DNA of 64,000 nucleotides from Apostichopus japonicus (Eukaryota > Echinodermata > Holothuroidea > Aspidochirotida > Stichopodidae). The notes beneath the pieces are model-generated. The model saw only the letters and a list, made by a program, of their open reading frames with translations. It was not told the origin of the DNA and ran no database searches. Where the stretch lies: the NCBI RefSeq assembly GCF_037975245.1, contig NC_092570.1, positions 8,433,001 to 8,497,000 of the forward strand, written 5' to 3'. Below are positions 34,440-46,307 of this stretch, one piece after another; position 1 is the first letter of the stretch, and every line of letters starts with the position of its first letter. A program made the translations under genes and the position numbers.

Positions 34440-36440
34440 TGCCTGAAGTAACCCGTAATTTCTTCAATTGCTCAAATATTCGCACCGCAATACTTCCATT
34501 CATGAAATGCAATATTCAATCCGCAAAAACGCATTTGTTTATTTGGAGGGAAGGGGAGGGGTGGGGACACTTTTCAAAAGAACTGTTTCCGTGGCTCGTG
34601 CCCTCCCAAAAAATATCGTGCCTCCAGGTGCCCATTCCCCCCCCCCCCCCCGGATGCGATTTGTAGTGTTAAGAAAAAAATACTCAAACTAAATTTTATA
34701 AACAAAGGACGAAACGTTATATGTTCATCAGTAAATCTTCTTTCCACCGATCATCACAATAACCAGTTGTTTTCTCACTAACGAGGTCACAGAGGCCCCG
34801 CTAGTGCTTTAAACTACCCTGCATGAATTGCAATGTCAACACTCTAATTTAAAAACATCAAAGCAAAAAAGGTTAATTTCCCTTTTTTGTGTAACATTTT
34901 TATCCTCCTCCATTAAAAACATAAATATCGGACAGACTAAACCCGACAAATTCTTGAAAATAAAGTTACTTCAAGTTGCAAAATATGGCACCAGATTGCA
35001 CCTTAGGACCCTTAATTAATAAAATAATAATAATAAAATAACAAATAAATAATAGACCCCTCCCCATGACGGCATGCACAAATAAACATTGTGCCCCCTA
35101 ATTAAGTGATGTGCCCCCCAAGATTGAAATGCCTGGCGACACCACTGTTCAGTAACCTTGGTTGCTTTCATCTGTGAGCCAACTGACTGAAATTTACGTT
35201 ACAAATTGAGGTTTGTAGCCTAGCTGTAAACAATCACCACTACAAATCAAATGATGTGTTAGTATGCTATCAATACTATTATGGTGCGCTGCAACATTTA
35301 TTTTTTTTTATTTATTGAGATTGTTTATTGTTAACCGTGCTACACAAAGATTTGTGATGCCATTTTAAAACTAGCATGTACAGATTAAAAACAAATAATT
35401 AAAATAAAATATTAAAATTAACAAATGCTTAAGATATCCAAAAGACAGCTCTTCATCAAAGGGGCACATTTCATTTGCCATTTTGGAAAAAAGTGGGGGC
35501 ACGTGCCCCCCCCGTGCCCACCCCCCGGTTTCTACCCCCTGCTATTAATAGGAGGCCAACCGAATAAAATTATTCATGACTTTAAACTTTCAAAGATATT
35601 GCAGGGACGGTACATAAAGTCCGGGTCCAGCACATGAAATTCGGGACTGTCTCTGGAAATGGGGGTCACCTTAATTAAAATACATGAAAAGTATTGGCAT
35701 CATTTTACCTAGACGTTTGATCACTTTTAGGCAAAATATCAAATACTTGAATAATATTTATGCCTATAGATCTTTTAACAAAAGCCTACCGACTAAACCA
35801 TACTTGGGCTATAACGACATACGTCACACATAAAGACATTTACATACAATGCAACTGTTTTTAATTTTCAACCTCATCTCCCCCACCTCTTTGCCTCTAT
35901 TGGCCACGTTCCATCTGTTTGTCCCATTTTAGCCTGATTTTATTACTGTGAAACGTAAAAAGCAAGATTTTGCTACAATAACGTGTCGGTTTTGCAACTG
36001 CACACATTGGCGTGTGCAGAATTTCACAGGTGGAGGCAGTGGACGAAATTCAGTTTCCCGGACTGATTTAGGTAAGGACCTAAGCTTTTATGGAAGGGAC
36101 ATATGCGAATCAAGTAGTTGATAAAAAAAGGTCCTGCTCTGGGGTCATTGAAGCCGAATCCTATGTAGGGGGTATGCCCCCCCCCCCCTCGCCTCCCACC
36201 TTTCAACCCAAATGTAGACTTTGATGCATGTTGAGGCATATTAGACTATATATTAGGTCAAGCTCATAAGTAGCTCTAAGCATACCAATTGTGAAAATAA
36301 ATAAAGTAAATTCAAGTGAACCGACTCCCATGCAGGGGGTCTGGGATCCTGTCCTAGATAAAATTAACATTTAAACGTCAAATTGTGTATTCTGAGGCAT
36401 ATTTAAACTATAAGTTAGCCTCTCTATAAACAAGATTGTG
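34440..36440. other. Non-coding stretch with C-runs and repeat debris
   Basis: Several segments carry the phrase GTGCCCCCC or long C-runs (34629-34646, 35508-35527, 36180-36188), typical of internal parts of the MITE families nearby, but no matched ends or target duplications could be found. No coding region was recognised. Confidence 0.3.
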
Positions 36441-38639
36441 CAGGTGCGTATCCAGGGGGGGGGCGTTGGGGGCGCGCGCCCCCCGGGTAAGAAAAAGAGG
36501 AGAGAAAAAAAAGAGAAGAAAAAAGGAAAAAAGAGGGGAAAAAGAGGAGGAGAGGAAGGAAGGGAAAAGAAAAAGAAGAAAGAGAGAAGAAGGAGAAAAG
36601 GAGGGAGTAAAAGAAAAACGCGAAGACACCGGGAAGAGAAAGAGGAACAGTGACATCATTACAGCGCTGAAGGGTAGCCAGTGACGGATCAATGATTTCG
36701 TAAAAGTGTGCCTCACCCACCCCTTACACCGACAACTCCATTTTTTTGACGTTTCCATTTTCCTCTCTCACTAATGATCTATATATATATACTATATATG
36801 GTCTATCATAACGCGTGTGTAGAATTGTGCTATGAAACCAAATGTGGCTGGTCTCGAACTCGACCGTGTCGTCGGGGAACATGACGCATTTTGGGATGGG
36901 GGCGACCGCCCCCCCCCCATTCAGCATTTTTTTAAATGATATCGCTAAGTAATTTCAAAATAGAAAGTGCTTAGATGCAACTTACAAGGCCTGGGAAGTG
37001 TCATTTCCAGCGATCTGGGAGACATTTTCGGCCAAAATTTGCTTGTACGCTTCGCGCTAACAAATGGTCCTGGGTAGTGCCATTTCCAGCGATCTGGGAG
37101 GCATTTTCTGCCAACATTTTCTTGTACGCTTCGCGACAACCTATGGTGGCGCTACGCTTAGATAATTTGCCTACAGGCGTCGCCCCTCCCTTGGCAAATT
37201 CCTCGCTACGCGCCTGTTCGAATTTGTAAAGCAAACAGCAGATATCACATCATATCAGTGAGCATGAAAATGGCGTTCCAGGATGAAAAGCCTCAAAACT
37301 GTCCGACTTGCCTGAAAAAATAACCAAAAATTTTCGCGCGCGGAGCGCGCTTTCAACGTGTCAATGTCAATATCATATAAGCAAGCATCGGTTATTACAT
37401 CGCATGCCATCATGTACCGTACGGTCCGTTCAAATTGCGCAGTATACCGCGGGATGCTAATGTAAACAATGACATGTCTCATGTAGATGTATAAAAAGCA
37501 TGGAGGTCCAATTATGTCAAAAGTTTCTTTTACATTAGTAATGGCGAATTAGGGGCTGCACCCCCGCCGCGCAGTGGCGGAGCGTCCATACGGTCAGGGG
37601 GGAGGGGAATGCCCCCCTGACGGACTCAAATGGACTGCTGGCGCCTTTTTCAGCTCTTTACCACTTTTTACTTATTCGCGATTATTGACTTTTTTATTGC
37701 GCTCTCATCTACTTATTGACATTTGTCACATTTTGTTGGTGTAATTTGGCGATGACACCCTATTCTTCGTTTATCTGCAAATTAGCCAGGCCCTGAAAGG
37801 GTCATTTCCGGCGATCTAGGGAGTATCTTTACTCAAAAATTGTCTGAGCGCTACGCGCCAACCAGTGGTGGCGCTCCGCTTAGATAGTGTCGAAAGCGCC
37901 CCTACAGACCATTCTCGCCCCTCCTGACCAATACCCCTAGCTCCGCCACTGCCACCGCGCCTCCTGCGCCTATGTGTGTAGTGTTCGGTTGAAGGAAATA
38001 TCTGCTATTTTTTTCATTTCCTTCAACCAAGTTTTATAATAGCCGTTATAAGAGGTTTAATATTTGTACACCAATAAATTAACTGTGTCTGAATTTTAGA
38101 AAATTTCTGACCAACATTCTGCATCACACTTCCCTCTACTCGTGCAATTTTGACCGGTCAGTAAGGGGTTGAAGGAAGTTTTTCTATATTGGTTGTCCAT
38201 AGATAAAATTTTGTACAACATTATGGGTATGTTTTGAAGTGAGTTTATTCACGAGAAATGTGAATTTTCAAGTTCTGAACAAATTTGGGGCTTAAAACCT
38301 TGAAAAGTGGGGCTGACGGGTATTGTGGGCGGCGACGTAGAATCACCTACAAAAGCAAAGACCCACAGGACATGCGATCAGGTCGAACATGATGTGTGCC
38401 GGGTTGACAATATTCAAAAAGGTTATGGATGGAAAAAAAAACTATTAGGAAATACTTGGTTCTCAGGCAAAAAGTGTACATCTGGTTGGTCATTTCAAGC
38501 CCGAAAAGTGCCGTTTCCGGTGATCTGGGGGGTATCAAAACCAGAAATTTTCTTGTACGCTGCGCGCCAACCGATGGTGGCGCTCCGCTTAGATAGTAAT
38601 GCGCGCCCCCCGGGTTAGAAAATCCTGGATACGCGCCTG
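36441..38639. mobile_element. ~2.2-kb non-autonomous DNA transposon, copy A
   Basis: The ends are CAGGTGCGTATCCAGG and CCTGGATACGCGCCTG, with TTGTG on both sides (36436-36440 and 38640-38644). Just inside the left end is a ~180-bp pure-purine tract (36485-36650). Inside the right end is the GC-rich core (38510-38600). The whole element is the inverse of copy B at 40985-42951. It contains an internal MITE-like module ending at 37216 and a separate inserted element at 37572-37951. ORFs in the purine tract are not genes, and no transposase is present. Confidence 0.75.
37572..37951. mobile_element. 380-bp MITE nested in copy A
   Basis: The ends CAGTGGCGGAGC and GCTCCGCCACTG are inverted repeats. 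The flanks CCGCCGCG (37564-37571) and CCACCGCG (37952-37959) form a 7/8 target duplication. Copy B (around 41660-41710) has the same surroundings without the insertion, so it acts as an empty site. The 8-bp duplication and CAGTGG-type ends fit hAT. Confidence 0.8.
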
Positions 38640-38937
38640 TTGTGCATATGTTGTGTGAGATTGAAAAGTAAAGTGGGGGCGGCATGGTGTAATCTTTCTC
38701 AGGCTGAATGTAAAATTAATAAATTTAAATTAATTAATTCATTATTATTATTATTTTTTTGTCCCATCTCATGTATTCACGATTATCATACATGTATATG
38801 GTACACCGATTATATTTCGAGTTCCGATAACAACATAGGTATGTCATCTGAATGATACAAAGTAATTATTTACATAATGCGAAAATTGATTCTGAGTGAG
38901 TATTTCTTCTGCTCTTCTTATACCGATAGATATATAT

Positions 38938-39100
38938 ATACACATCCATAAAAAATACCTTCAGAGAATACAAAACTCACGCATACACACACGCACACAT
39001 ACACACACATCCACCCACACACGCGTACACACACACACAAATACATAGACACACAACCATACAAACACGTACGTACATAAACACCCACACACATGTATAT
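38938..39100. repeat. CA/TA microsatellite region
   Basis: An imperfect (CA)n tract with ACACACGC- and ACATACAC-type interruptions. It lies just beyond the 3' end of the minus-strand LINE, so it may be the site that element inserted into or a later expansion. Confidence 0.8.
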
Positions 39101-39199
39101 CAATGCACAGTAAGGAATAAAACATCGAACAACATCAGAGATTGTCTATGCTATACATAAATGTAACAGTAAGGTAGATGATAAGCAGAGGTTAAGACA

Positions 39200-42100
39200 A
39201 GAGTCGCAAAGTTCATTAATTGAATGAGAAAAACAAGTCCTTAATGCCATGTATTTTCTACGAGCAGAGCTAGTAGAGTTTCGCTTCGAAGCAATGTGCT
39301 TTTCAACGTTAAGAATGAATTTCATTTTATAGAAGAAATTTAACAGTCAGGCTTAACATTGTTTTGCTTACAATTGAAGATAAAGTATTTGATATGAAGG
39401 ATAACAAAATTCAATGGGTCGTAATCTGTTATCAGTTTACCGAAGAAGAAATCTTTTTTTTTTGAGCAGATAAACTGGCTACCATATAATTTCTGTTCGC
39501 AATCTAAAAGGAAATTAAAAGGCAATCTAATCGCAATCTAAAAGGCAAAAGGAGAATAAAAAAATCCTGACACATGACAGGACCAGAATAAATGTTCAAT
39601 AGTTTCCTCTTCAATGTTGCAAAATGTACCGAACGGGGAAGCTGAAATTAATTTTGAGACCGTGCTATACCAAAATTCTCTAAGGTATTCAGCACCTTAA
39701 CAGTGCTGTTGCGGGTACCGTCTAAGAAGAACGGTGGTGTCGTCGGCATACTGCAGTACTTTAGTCTCCCGGGCAAATATGTTAATCGATACAATCAAAA
39801 GCTTTTTCAAAAATCAATAAAGAACAGAAGGCCCGGAATGTTATTTGTGGTAGTGTGATCGATCAGGTCCAGCACAAAACGAATGTTTCCCCAATAAACT
39901 TATTTTTGATAAAACCAGTTTGGTTATCCCCAACAATTTTGTCGACGACCCGTTTTAACCGGTTAGCCAATGCTTTGGCTCCTATCTTGTAGTCAGTGTT
40001 AAGGAGACTAATAGGTCTATAGTTAGCTATAGCCTTATGGTCCTTATTTGGAGTAAAGACCCCTCTATTTTGCTCACAGGATAATGAATGATGATCACAA
40101 CCAAAATTCAAGAAATCGACAGCAAGCTGACCAAGAAGAGACCAATAGGTCTATAAAACTCAGTAGAGAGACCATCATCACTTCCGGGAGATTTACAGTA
40201 AGCCATTGAGCTTAAGGCTATGACATTCATCTAAAGTAATGGGCCCGGCCGTCACAAGAACGGGGGTCCGATTCATCAGAGTGAAAGTCAGGCAAATCTC
40301 TAATAAAATATGAAGGATAACATTGTGAATGAGAGTACAAAGTACTATAAAACAAACTTATTTCACGAAGAATTTCTCCACTGTTGACATTGCCCCGTTC
40401 ATATTTAAGCTAAAAATGCTGTTATTTGCCTAATTGAGCCTTTCTAAATTCAGAAAATATTTAGTGCTTTTTTTCACCAGCCTCAACCCAACGAGCTCTC
40501 GACCGAACAATAATGCCCTGAAGCTCGTCATGGTACAAACCTTTTCATTTATTACGGGCATTATCTAAACTTTGACGAATGGCATCGGAGTGGTTTTCAT
40601 ACAACTCTCTTTCCAGATTGGAGATACTGCGTAATATTTCGTTCTCGCTTTTACGTGTGCTTTTAGCTTTTTGTTTGGCAAATTTAATAGTTTTAGAGCA
40701 TGTGACATACTTGAGATTCTCCCATTTTGCGGAAGGGTTTAGAGAACGTGTGTTGCGAGTATAACAGTAGTAACAAGATTTTGGATTAGGTCGTTATACG
40801 CAGAATCAGCTAAAAGAGAGTTGTTAAACTTCCAATACCCTGGACCTCTATTATCTTCATGATTGCGAATCGATAAAACCACCATAGAGTGGCCAGATTG
40901 AAGAGGAGGCTGAAATTCAATACTGACGATTTTACCAACAAGACTACGAGATATAAGGAAAAAATCTAATCTGCAATGAATATCCAGGCGCGTATCCAGG
41001 ATTTTCTAATCCGGGGGGCGCGCATTACTATCTAAGCGGAGCGCCACCATCGGTTGGCGCGGAGCGTACAAGAAAATTTTTGGTTTAGATACCCCCCAGA
41101 TCACCGGAAATGGCACTTCTCGGGCTTGAAAATGAGCAACCAGATGTAGACTTTTGCCTGAGAACCAAGTATTTCCCAAAAGTTTTTTTTTTCCATCCAT
41201 AACCTTTTTGAAGATTGTCATCAGTCACACATCATGTTCGACCTGATTGCATGTCCTATGGATGATTGCTTTTGTAGGTGATTCTACGTCACGGCCCACA
41301 ATATCCGAAAGCCCCACTTTTGACGGTTTTAAGCCCATTATTTGTTGAGAATTTGAAAATTCACATTTCCCGTGAATAAAAATCACTTGAAAACATACCC
41401 ATAATGTTGCACAAAATTCTATCTATGGACAACCAATATAGAAAAACCTCCTTGAACCCCTAATAGACAGGTCAAAATTGCACGAGTAGAGGAAAGTATG
41501 ATGAAGAATGTTGGTGATGAAATTTTGTAAAATTCCGACACAGTTAATTTATTGGTGTAGAAATATTGCAACCTCTTATAATGGCTATTATAAAACTTGG
41601 TTGAAGGAAATGACAAATAGGAGATATTTCCGATATGAGGTATATCGAAAGCGAACACTACACACATAGGCGTAGGTCCCGTAGGAGGCGGGGCTGCAGC
41701 CCCCCCCCCTTCCCGCAACCAAATTTGTTCCCATTTTTTTCGGGCACCTACTGAAAGAAAAATAAATAGCAATGAATATGGCTTAAAAATGATCTCCTTG
41801 GTAATTAAAATAAAGTTGTAAGCTTGGCCGACATTACCTTTGTAAAAGAGAGTTTTGACATAAATGGATCTGTATGGTTTTTCTCCATCTACATAAGACA
41901 TTTGGTTGTTTACATTTGGTTGTTTACATTAGTATACTGTGCAACTTTGACGGACCTTAAGGCACACGATGCCATGCAATGTAATGACCGATGCTTGCTT
42001 ATATGATATTGGCATCGATATGTTGAACGCGCGCTCCGCGCGCGAAAAATTTTGGCTTTTTTCTTCGGGCAAGTCGTTACAGCCCCAAATCCAATTTGGC

Positions 42101-43560
42101 TTCTACGCCTTTGACTACACACATAGACAGTTTTTGAGGCTGTTCATCGTGGAACATGCATTTCAATGCTCACTGATATGATGTTATATCTGCTCTTTGC
42201 TTTACAAATTCGAACAGGCGTGTAGCGAGTAATTGCCAAGGGAGGGGCGAAGCCTGTAGGCAAACTATCTAAGCGAAGCGCCACCATGAGTTGGCGCGAA
42301 GCGTACAAGAAAAATTTTGGCCGAAAATGCCTCCCAGATCGCTGGAAATGACACTTCCCAGGCCTTGTAAGTTGCATCTAAGCATTGTCTATTTTGAAAT
42401 TACTAGCGATGTCGTAAAGAAAATTTGCTCGGGGGGGGGGGGCGGTCGCCCCCTTCCCGAAATGCGTCATGTTCCCCGACGACTCGGTCGAGTTCAAGAC
42501 CAGCCACAGTTGGGTCCATATAGCACAATTGTACAATTGTTAAGGCGTCCATACACACACACGCGTTATGATAGACCATAGATAGTATTTATATAGATAC
42601 ATTAGTGAGAGAGGAAAAATGGAAACGTCAAAAATGGAGTTGTCGGTGTAATAGGTAGGGTGAGGCGCACACCCCCTCCGTAATCCTTGATCTGTCACTG
42701 GCTACCCTGTGTATATAATTGGGATCAGCGCTTTAACTATGACTGTTCCTCTTTCTCTTCCCGAGGTCTTGGCTATCTTCTACTCCCTCCTTTTCTGCTT
42801 TTTCTCTCTTTTTTCTTTTTCTTTCCCTTCCTTTCTCTCCTCCTTTTCTTTTTTCCCTCCTTTTCCCTTTTTTCTTCTCTTTTTTTCTCTCCTCTTTTCC
42901 TTACCCGGGGGGCGCGCGCCCCCAACGCCCCCCCCCTTGGATACGCACCTGAATATCGGCAATGTTAGAATGCTAGCTGAAATCTTTTAAGAGAGGGTTA
43001 ATCTCTCTCCAGATATCGACAAAGCTGTGAATATCCATGAGAGCTAAACATTCATCACGGGCTTTAAAGTTTGTTGTAAGGTCACCACCGAGTTTATCAA
43101 CGGCAAGATTAAATACAAAGTTGAAATCCCCACCCCAAATGATAGTATTAGTTAGTATTGAACGAATTTAAGTTACGAGAAACGTCATTGTAGAAAGCAG
43201 GATTATCTTGGTTGGGGCCATAGATACAGACAATGGTAAAGAGCCGATGATTGTAGCTAAAGTCAACAATAATGCATCTACCATGCCGGTCAGTATGTAC
43301 TTAAACAATTTCAACAGAAAGATTGGAGTTAAACAGAATAGGCGACACCCTTACTTAAAGCAGTACCATGAGAAAAATAATTTCCCAACCCACTCATAAG
43401 TCCAGCAGCGCTCCATCAAATGGATACTGTGCGTTTCTTGGACAAGATGTATATTAAAATGATGGCGATGAAAATATATAAATTGTCTTACGTTTTTGAC
43501 TCTACCTTAAGCCCCTGACATTACAGGAGCAAATCTTAACATCAGCTAGGGAAATGAAAA
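39200..43560 (-). mobile_element. Tx1/L1-like LINE ORF2 relic, interrupted by copy B
   Basis: Read on the minus strand, the endonuclease starts with KICSCNVRGL and LVQETHS (43530-43420). It continues with KLFFSHGTA and CIIVDFSYN...VCIYGPNQDNP (43270-43190). The element at 40985-42951 then interrupts it. Endonuclease sequence resumes with RLDFFLISRSLVGK and RGPGYWKFNNSLL (about 40970-40820). The reverse transcriptase follows with YRPISLLNTDYKIGAKALAN and DNQTGFIKN (40030-39890). The catalytic YADD box, as LQYADDTTVLL, lies near 39755-39725. A deletion then joins this to a C-terminal zinc-finger-like NIEEETIEHLFWSC (39620-39575). Several stops and frameshifts show it is dead. Confidence 0.85.
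40985..42951. mobile_element. ~2-kb non-autonomous DNA transposon, copy B, inserted in the LINE
   Basis: The ends are CAGGCGCGTATCCAGG and CCTTGGATACGCACCTG. AATATC is present on both sides (40979-40984 and 42952-42957; it reads as 8 bp, TGAATATC, if the last two bases of the right end are counted). Structure from left to right: GC-rich core (41033-41110), unique middle, MITE-like module starting at 42215, and a pyrimidine tract (42770-42905). It is the mirror image of copy A and encodes no transposase. Confidence 0.85.
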
Positions 43561-44159
43561 ATTAATATGAATCGAAATGTGAAATACATTCTCTGCATGT
43601 AGTTGTACTAACGACGAAAAACAGAATTGAGATGGAAATAAGGTCCACAAATACACAAACACATAAAAACACAAAGAAAATCCAAGATATCTGATAAAAG
43701 AGAAGCAAGGTGTCTGGGATCCACTTGGGTAAACAAAAGTCCCGTCGGTGGCTTCTGGTGGGGATGCATTCCAATGTTGACAAAAATGTTGCTGGACAGC
43801 AGGAATGGTATAAATTCATTGTAGAACAGATTGGAGACATATTACAGGGTAAATGGTGAAGAAATTTAATTAATTAATCTAATTAATTAAAAATAAACTG
43901 AATTGATTTCCACTGACGATGGGAGATGGTGGCTATGCCAATTCCCTACTTTTGCGCACGCCATTGCCTGCATATCAGTACCACAATTAAAGTCCCTCAA
44001 GCGACTATATTTGGGTGAACATGCCAACGGTGGTCAAAATATTTTAATATGCAAGGCACTTTGGAATAATGTTGCGTACTTCTCGAGGTCTTTCTCGGTT
44101 GATTTCAAACCTAATTTATTGTAATAAGTTGGTTTTAGATCGAGGAAAATCACAACCAA

Positions 44160-45640
44160 AATCAAGTCGACGCAATTTACTGGCTAAACTGAACTGAAGA
44201 CACAAAAACTAAGGGATAATATTGAAAACAAAACCGGAAGCCAATGGAAGAATTTGTAAAAATGTTTGTAGATTTTTCAGGGTCCTTTTTGTTAGAGCAG
44301 ACCTTGAGTACAGAGCATTTTATGCGCAAAAGTCTACTTACCGACGTTGACCCACCCGACGACATGACTCGCAAATGGCCAGTTAAAGATTGTAGTATGC
44401 GTGAATTCTATGTGTACTAGGGGCCTAGATTTTACGATGCGGAGTCACTCACGCATGGCAGATACAATAATGGCAAATCTTCTGTCGAATGGACCACTCT
44501 CAGGAGGATGAATGAAGATTTATTTACAAAAAGGACAGGAATGTCAACCAAGCGGATCTCATGCATATGCTAAACAGGTAGATGTTTCAGCTCCTGGATG
44601 AAAATTTGTGTGCCTGATGAAATGGGGTGCAGGGAAATATTCCCTGACATGTGAAGGGGAGGGGGGCACAGGGCCCCAATAATCTTCATGCGGGATCCCT
44701 ACTGGGAATGGAGTGTCACGGAGGGAGGAGGATGAAGAACCAATCAATCCAACCAATGTTATTTTTTTAATCTATTCCCCTTCCATAGAGCTCGTGATAA
44801 AAATTTGACGTAGTATCATCATGATCGCACGGTCACAGTATCGATGTAAGGGAATTGGGAGGGGACGGGGGGGGGGAAGTGGGGGTTCAGATTGGATTGG
44901 TTTTCGTGCCAAGGCTGGCCGACGTGTCTTAAACAAAGTACTGATCAATTGAATTGTCCTAGAGATATTGTGACAATAACGAAAATTATATTGAAGGTAG
45001 GCTATGCATTTGGTTGACACTGAACAGTTAGCGCACATTTAACCCTAATTAGCCACTGCAGAACATAAATCGTATGTTTTTCGGTCAGATAGCCTGCCTG
45101 TTGGCATGAGCCACCGTTCTTTACGAAGGCTATATCACGAAAGCTAAACGGGCAGTACTTGCTGCCCGAATAAGAAGCTGATTACCATGGTGATTACCTG
45201 GTGATTAACATGTATTACATGACTTTTTATGCAAATGAGGTTAGGCCAATGTTTACCGGCGAATGTTTGCCATGAAAGTGTGTTGTTGATGAAAAAAAGA
45301 GTTCATCGATTTTCTCAATACATGACAAGCGACATTTTCGAACTTAACAATCCTACAATATATGCTGTGTTAAGGTGTGCATGGTTAGAGGCAAGCTGCT
45401 TTAGATTTTATAACTTATCTAGTTGAACTTGAAGTTGCTATGAAGCAATATGCACGGACTGAGAGCGACAACTTACATGATGTATGCCATAAAAACTTAA
45501 GTACCCAAGATACTAATCCTGGACGGACGAGTAACAAGAAGGCCATTAACATGTTTCCGAAGTGCTTCCCGCCGCCCTGACCACTTTTAACGTCAGTCCG
45601 TTGAATATGGAAATCTTAGCTCAATGGAATCATTGCATGA
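44160..45640. other. Gene-free stretch
   Basis: No protein similarity on either strand; ORFs are short and of ordinary chance length. A G-run occurs at 44868-44876. No matched transposon ends were recognised. Confidence 0.3.
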
Positions 45641-45644
45641 GATG

Positions 45645-46299
45645 CAAGGGCGGCGGAACCGGGGGGGGGGGCACAGGGGGCACGTGCCCCCCCACTTTTC
45701 CTCAGGTTAAAAGTGTGCCCTTTTTCTACATAAAAATTGAGGTGTCTCAAGTTAGCAAGAGGCCAGGGAATTAGAATGAACACTCGGGAAGGGCCGTTTC
45801 CGGGCCATCTGAGGGGTTTGTAAAACCAAAAATTTTCTTGTACGCTCCGCGCCAACCGATGGTGGCGCTCCGCTCACATAGTCGTGCATACAACTTTGCA
45901 AATCCTGGCTACGCCCCTGACTTTTAATGAATTTCTGTGGGTCAAACTCAAAGCTATTTCGAATGGAAAAATTTGTAAAGATATTAACGAGAAATAAACT
46001 CTAATTCCGAAGATTCCTACATTAGCAACTAGCATGATTTCACCTCATTTTGTCTCAAAAGAAAACTTGTTCCTTGTTTCCCAATTTGCACATTGGATAT
46101 TGCAGTGCTAGTATGCATATTTTCCTTGAAGGGGGGGGGGGGGGGGGCGTTGATGGAGTGATGTGTATACGCAAATAAGATAATACAATAAGAGTTATAA
46201 TGGGTACTAAATATAAGGCTGCATCAGTCCAATCGAATTTCTGCAAAGTGCCCTTTGACGTCGGTGCCCCCCAGATTAAAAGCGCTTCCGCCGCCCTTG
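45645..46299. mobile_element. 655-bp hAT-like element with perfect 8-bp target duplication
   Basis: The inverted ends CAAGGGCGGCGGAA and TTCCGCCGCCCTTG are flanked by the direct repeat ATGAGATG at 45637-45644 and 46300-46307. This is a clear hAT-type signature. Inside are G-runs and, at 45780-45920, the same GC-rich core found in the other elements, ending CTGGCTACGCCCCTG; that may mark an older element nested within it. It has no coding capacity. Confidence 0.9.
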
Positions 46300-46307
46300 A
46301 TGAGATG

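Noticed and set aside
36408-36758. Lys/Arg/Glu-rich and Phe/Ser/Leu-rich ORFs on both strands
   Set aside because: They are translations of the purine/pyrimidine tract of transposon copy A; the same happens at 42687-42990 in copy B.
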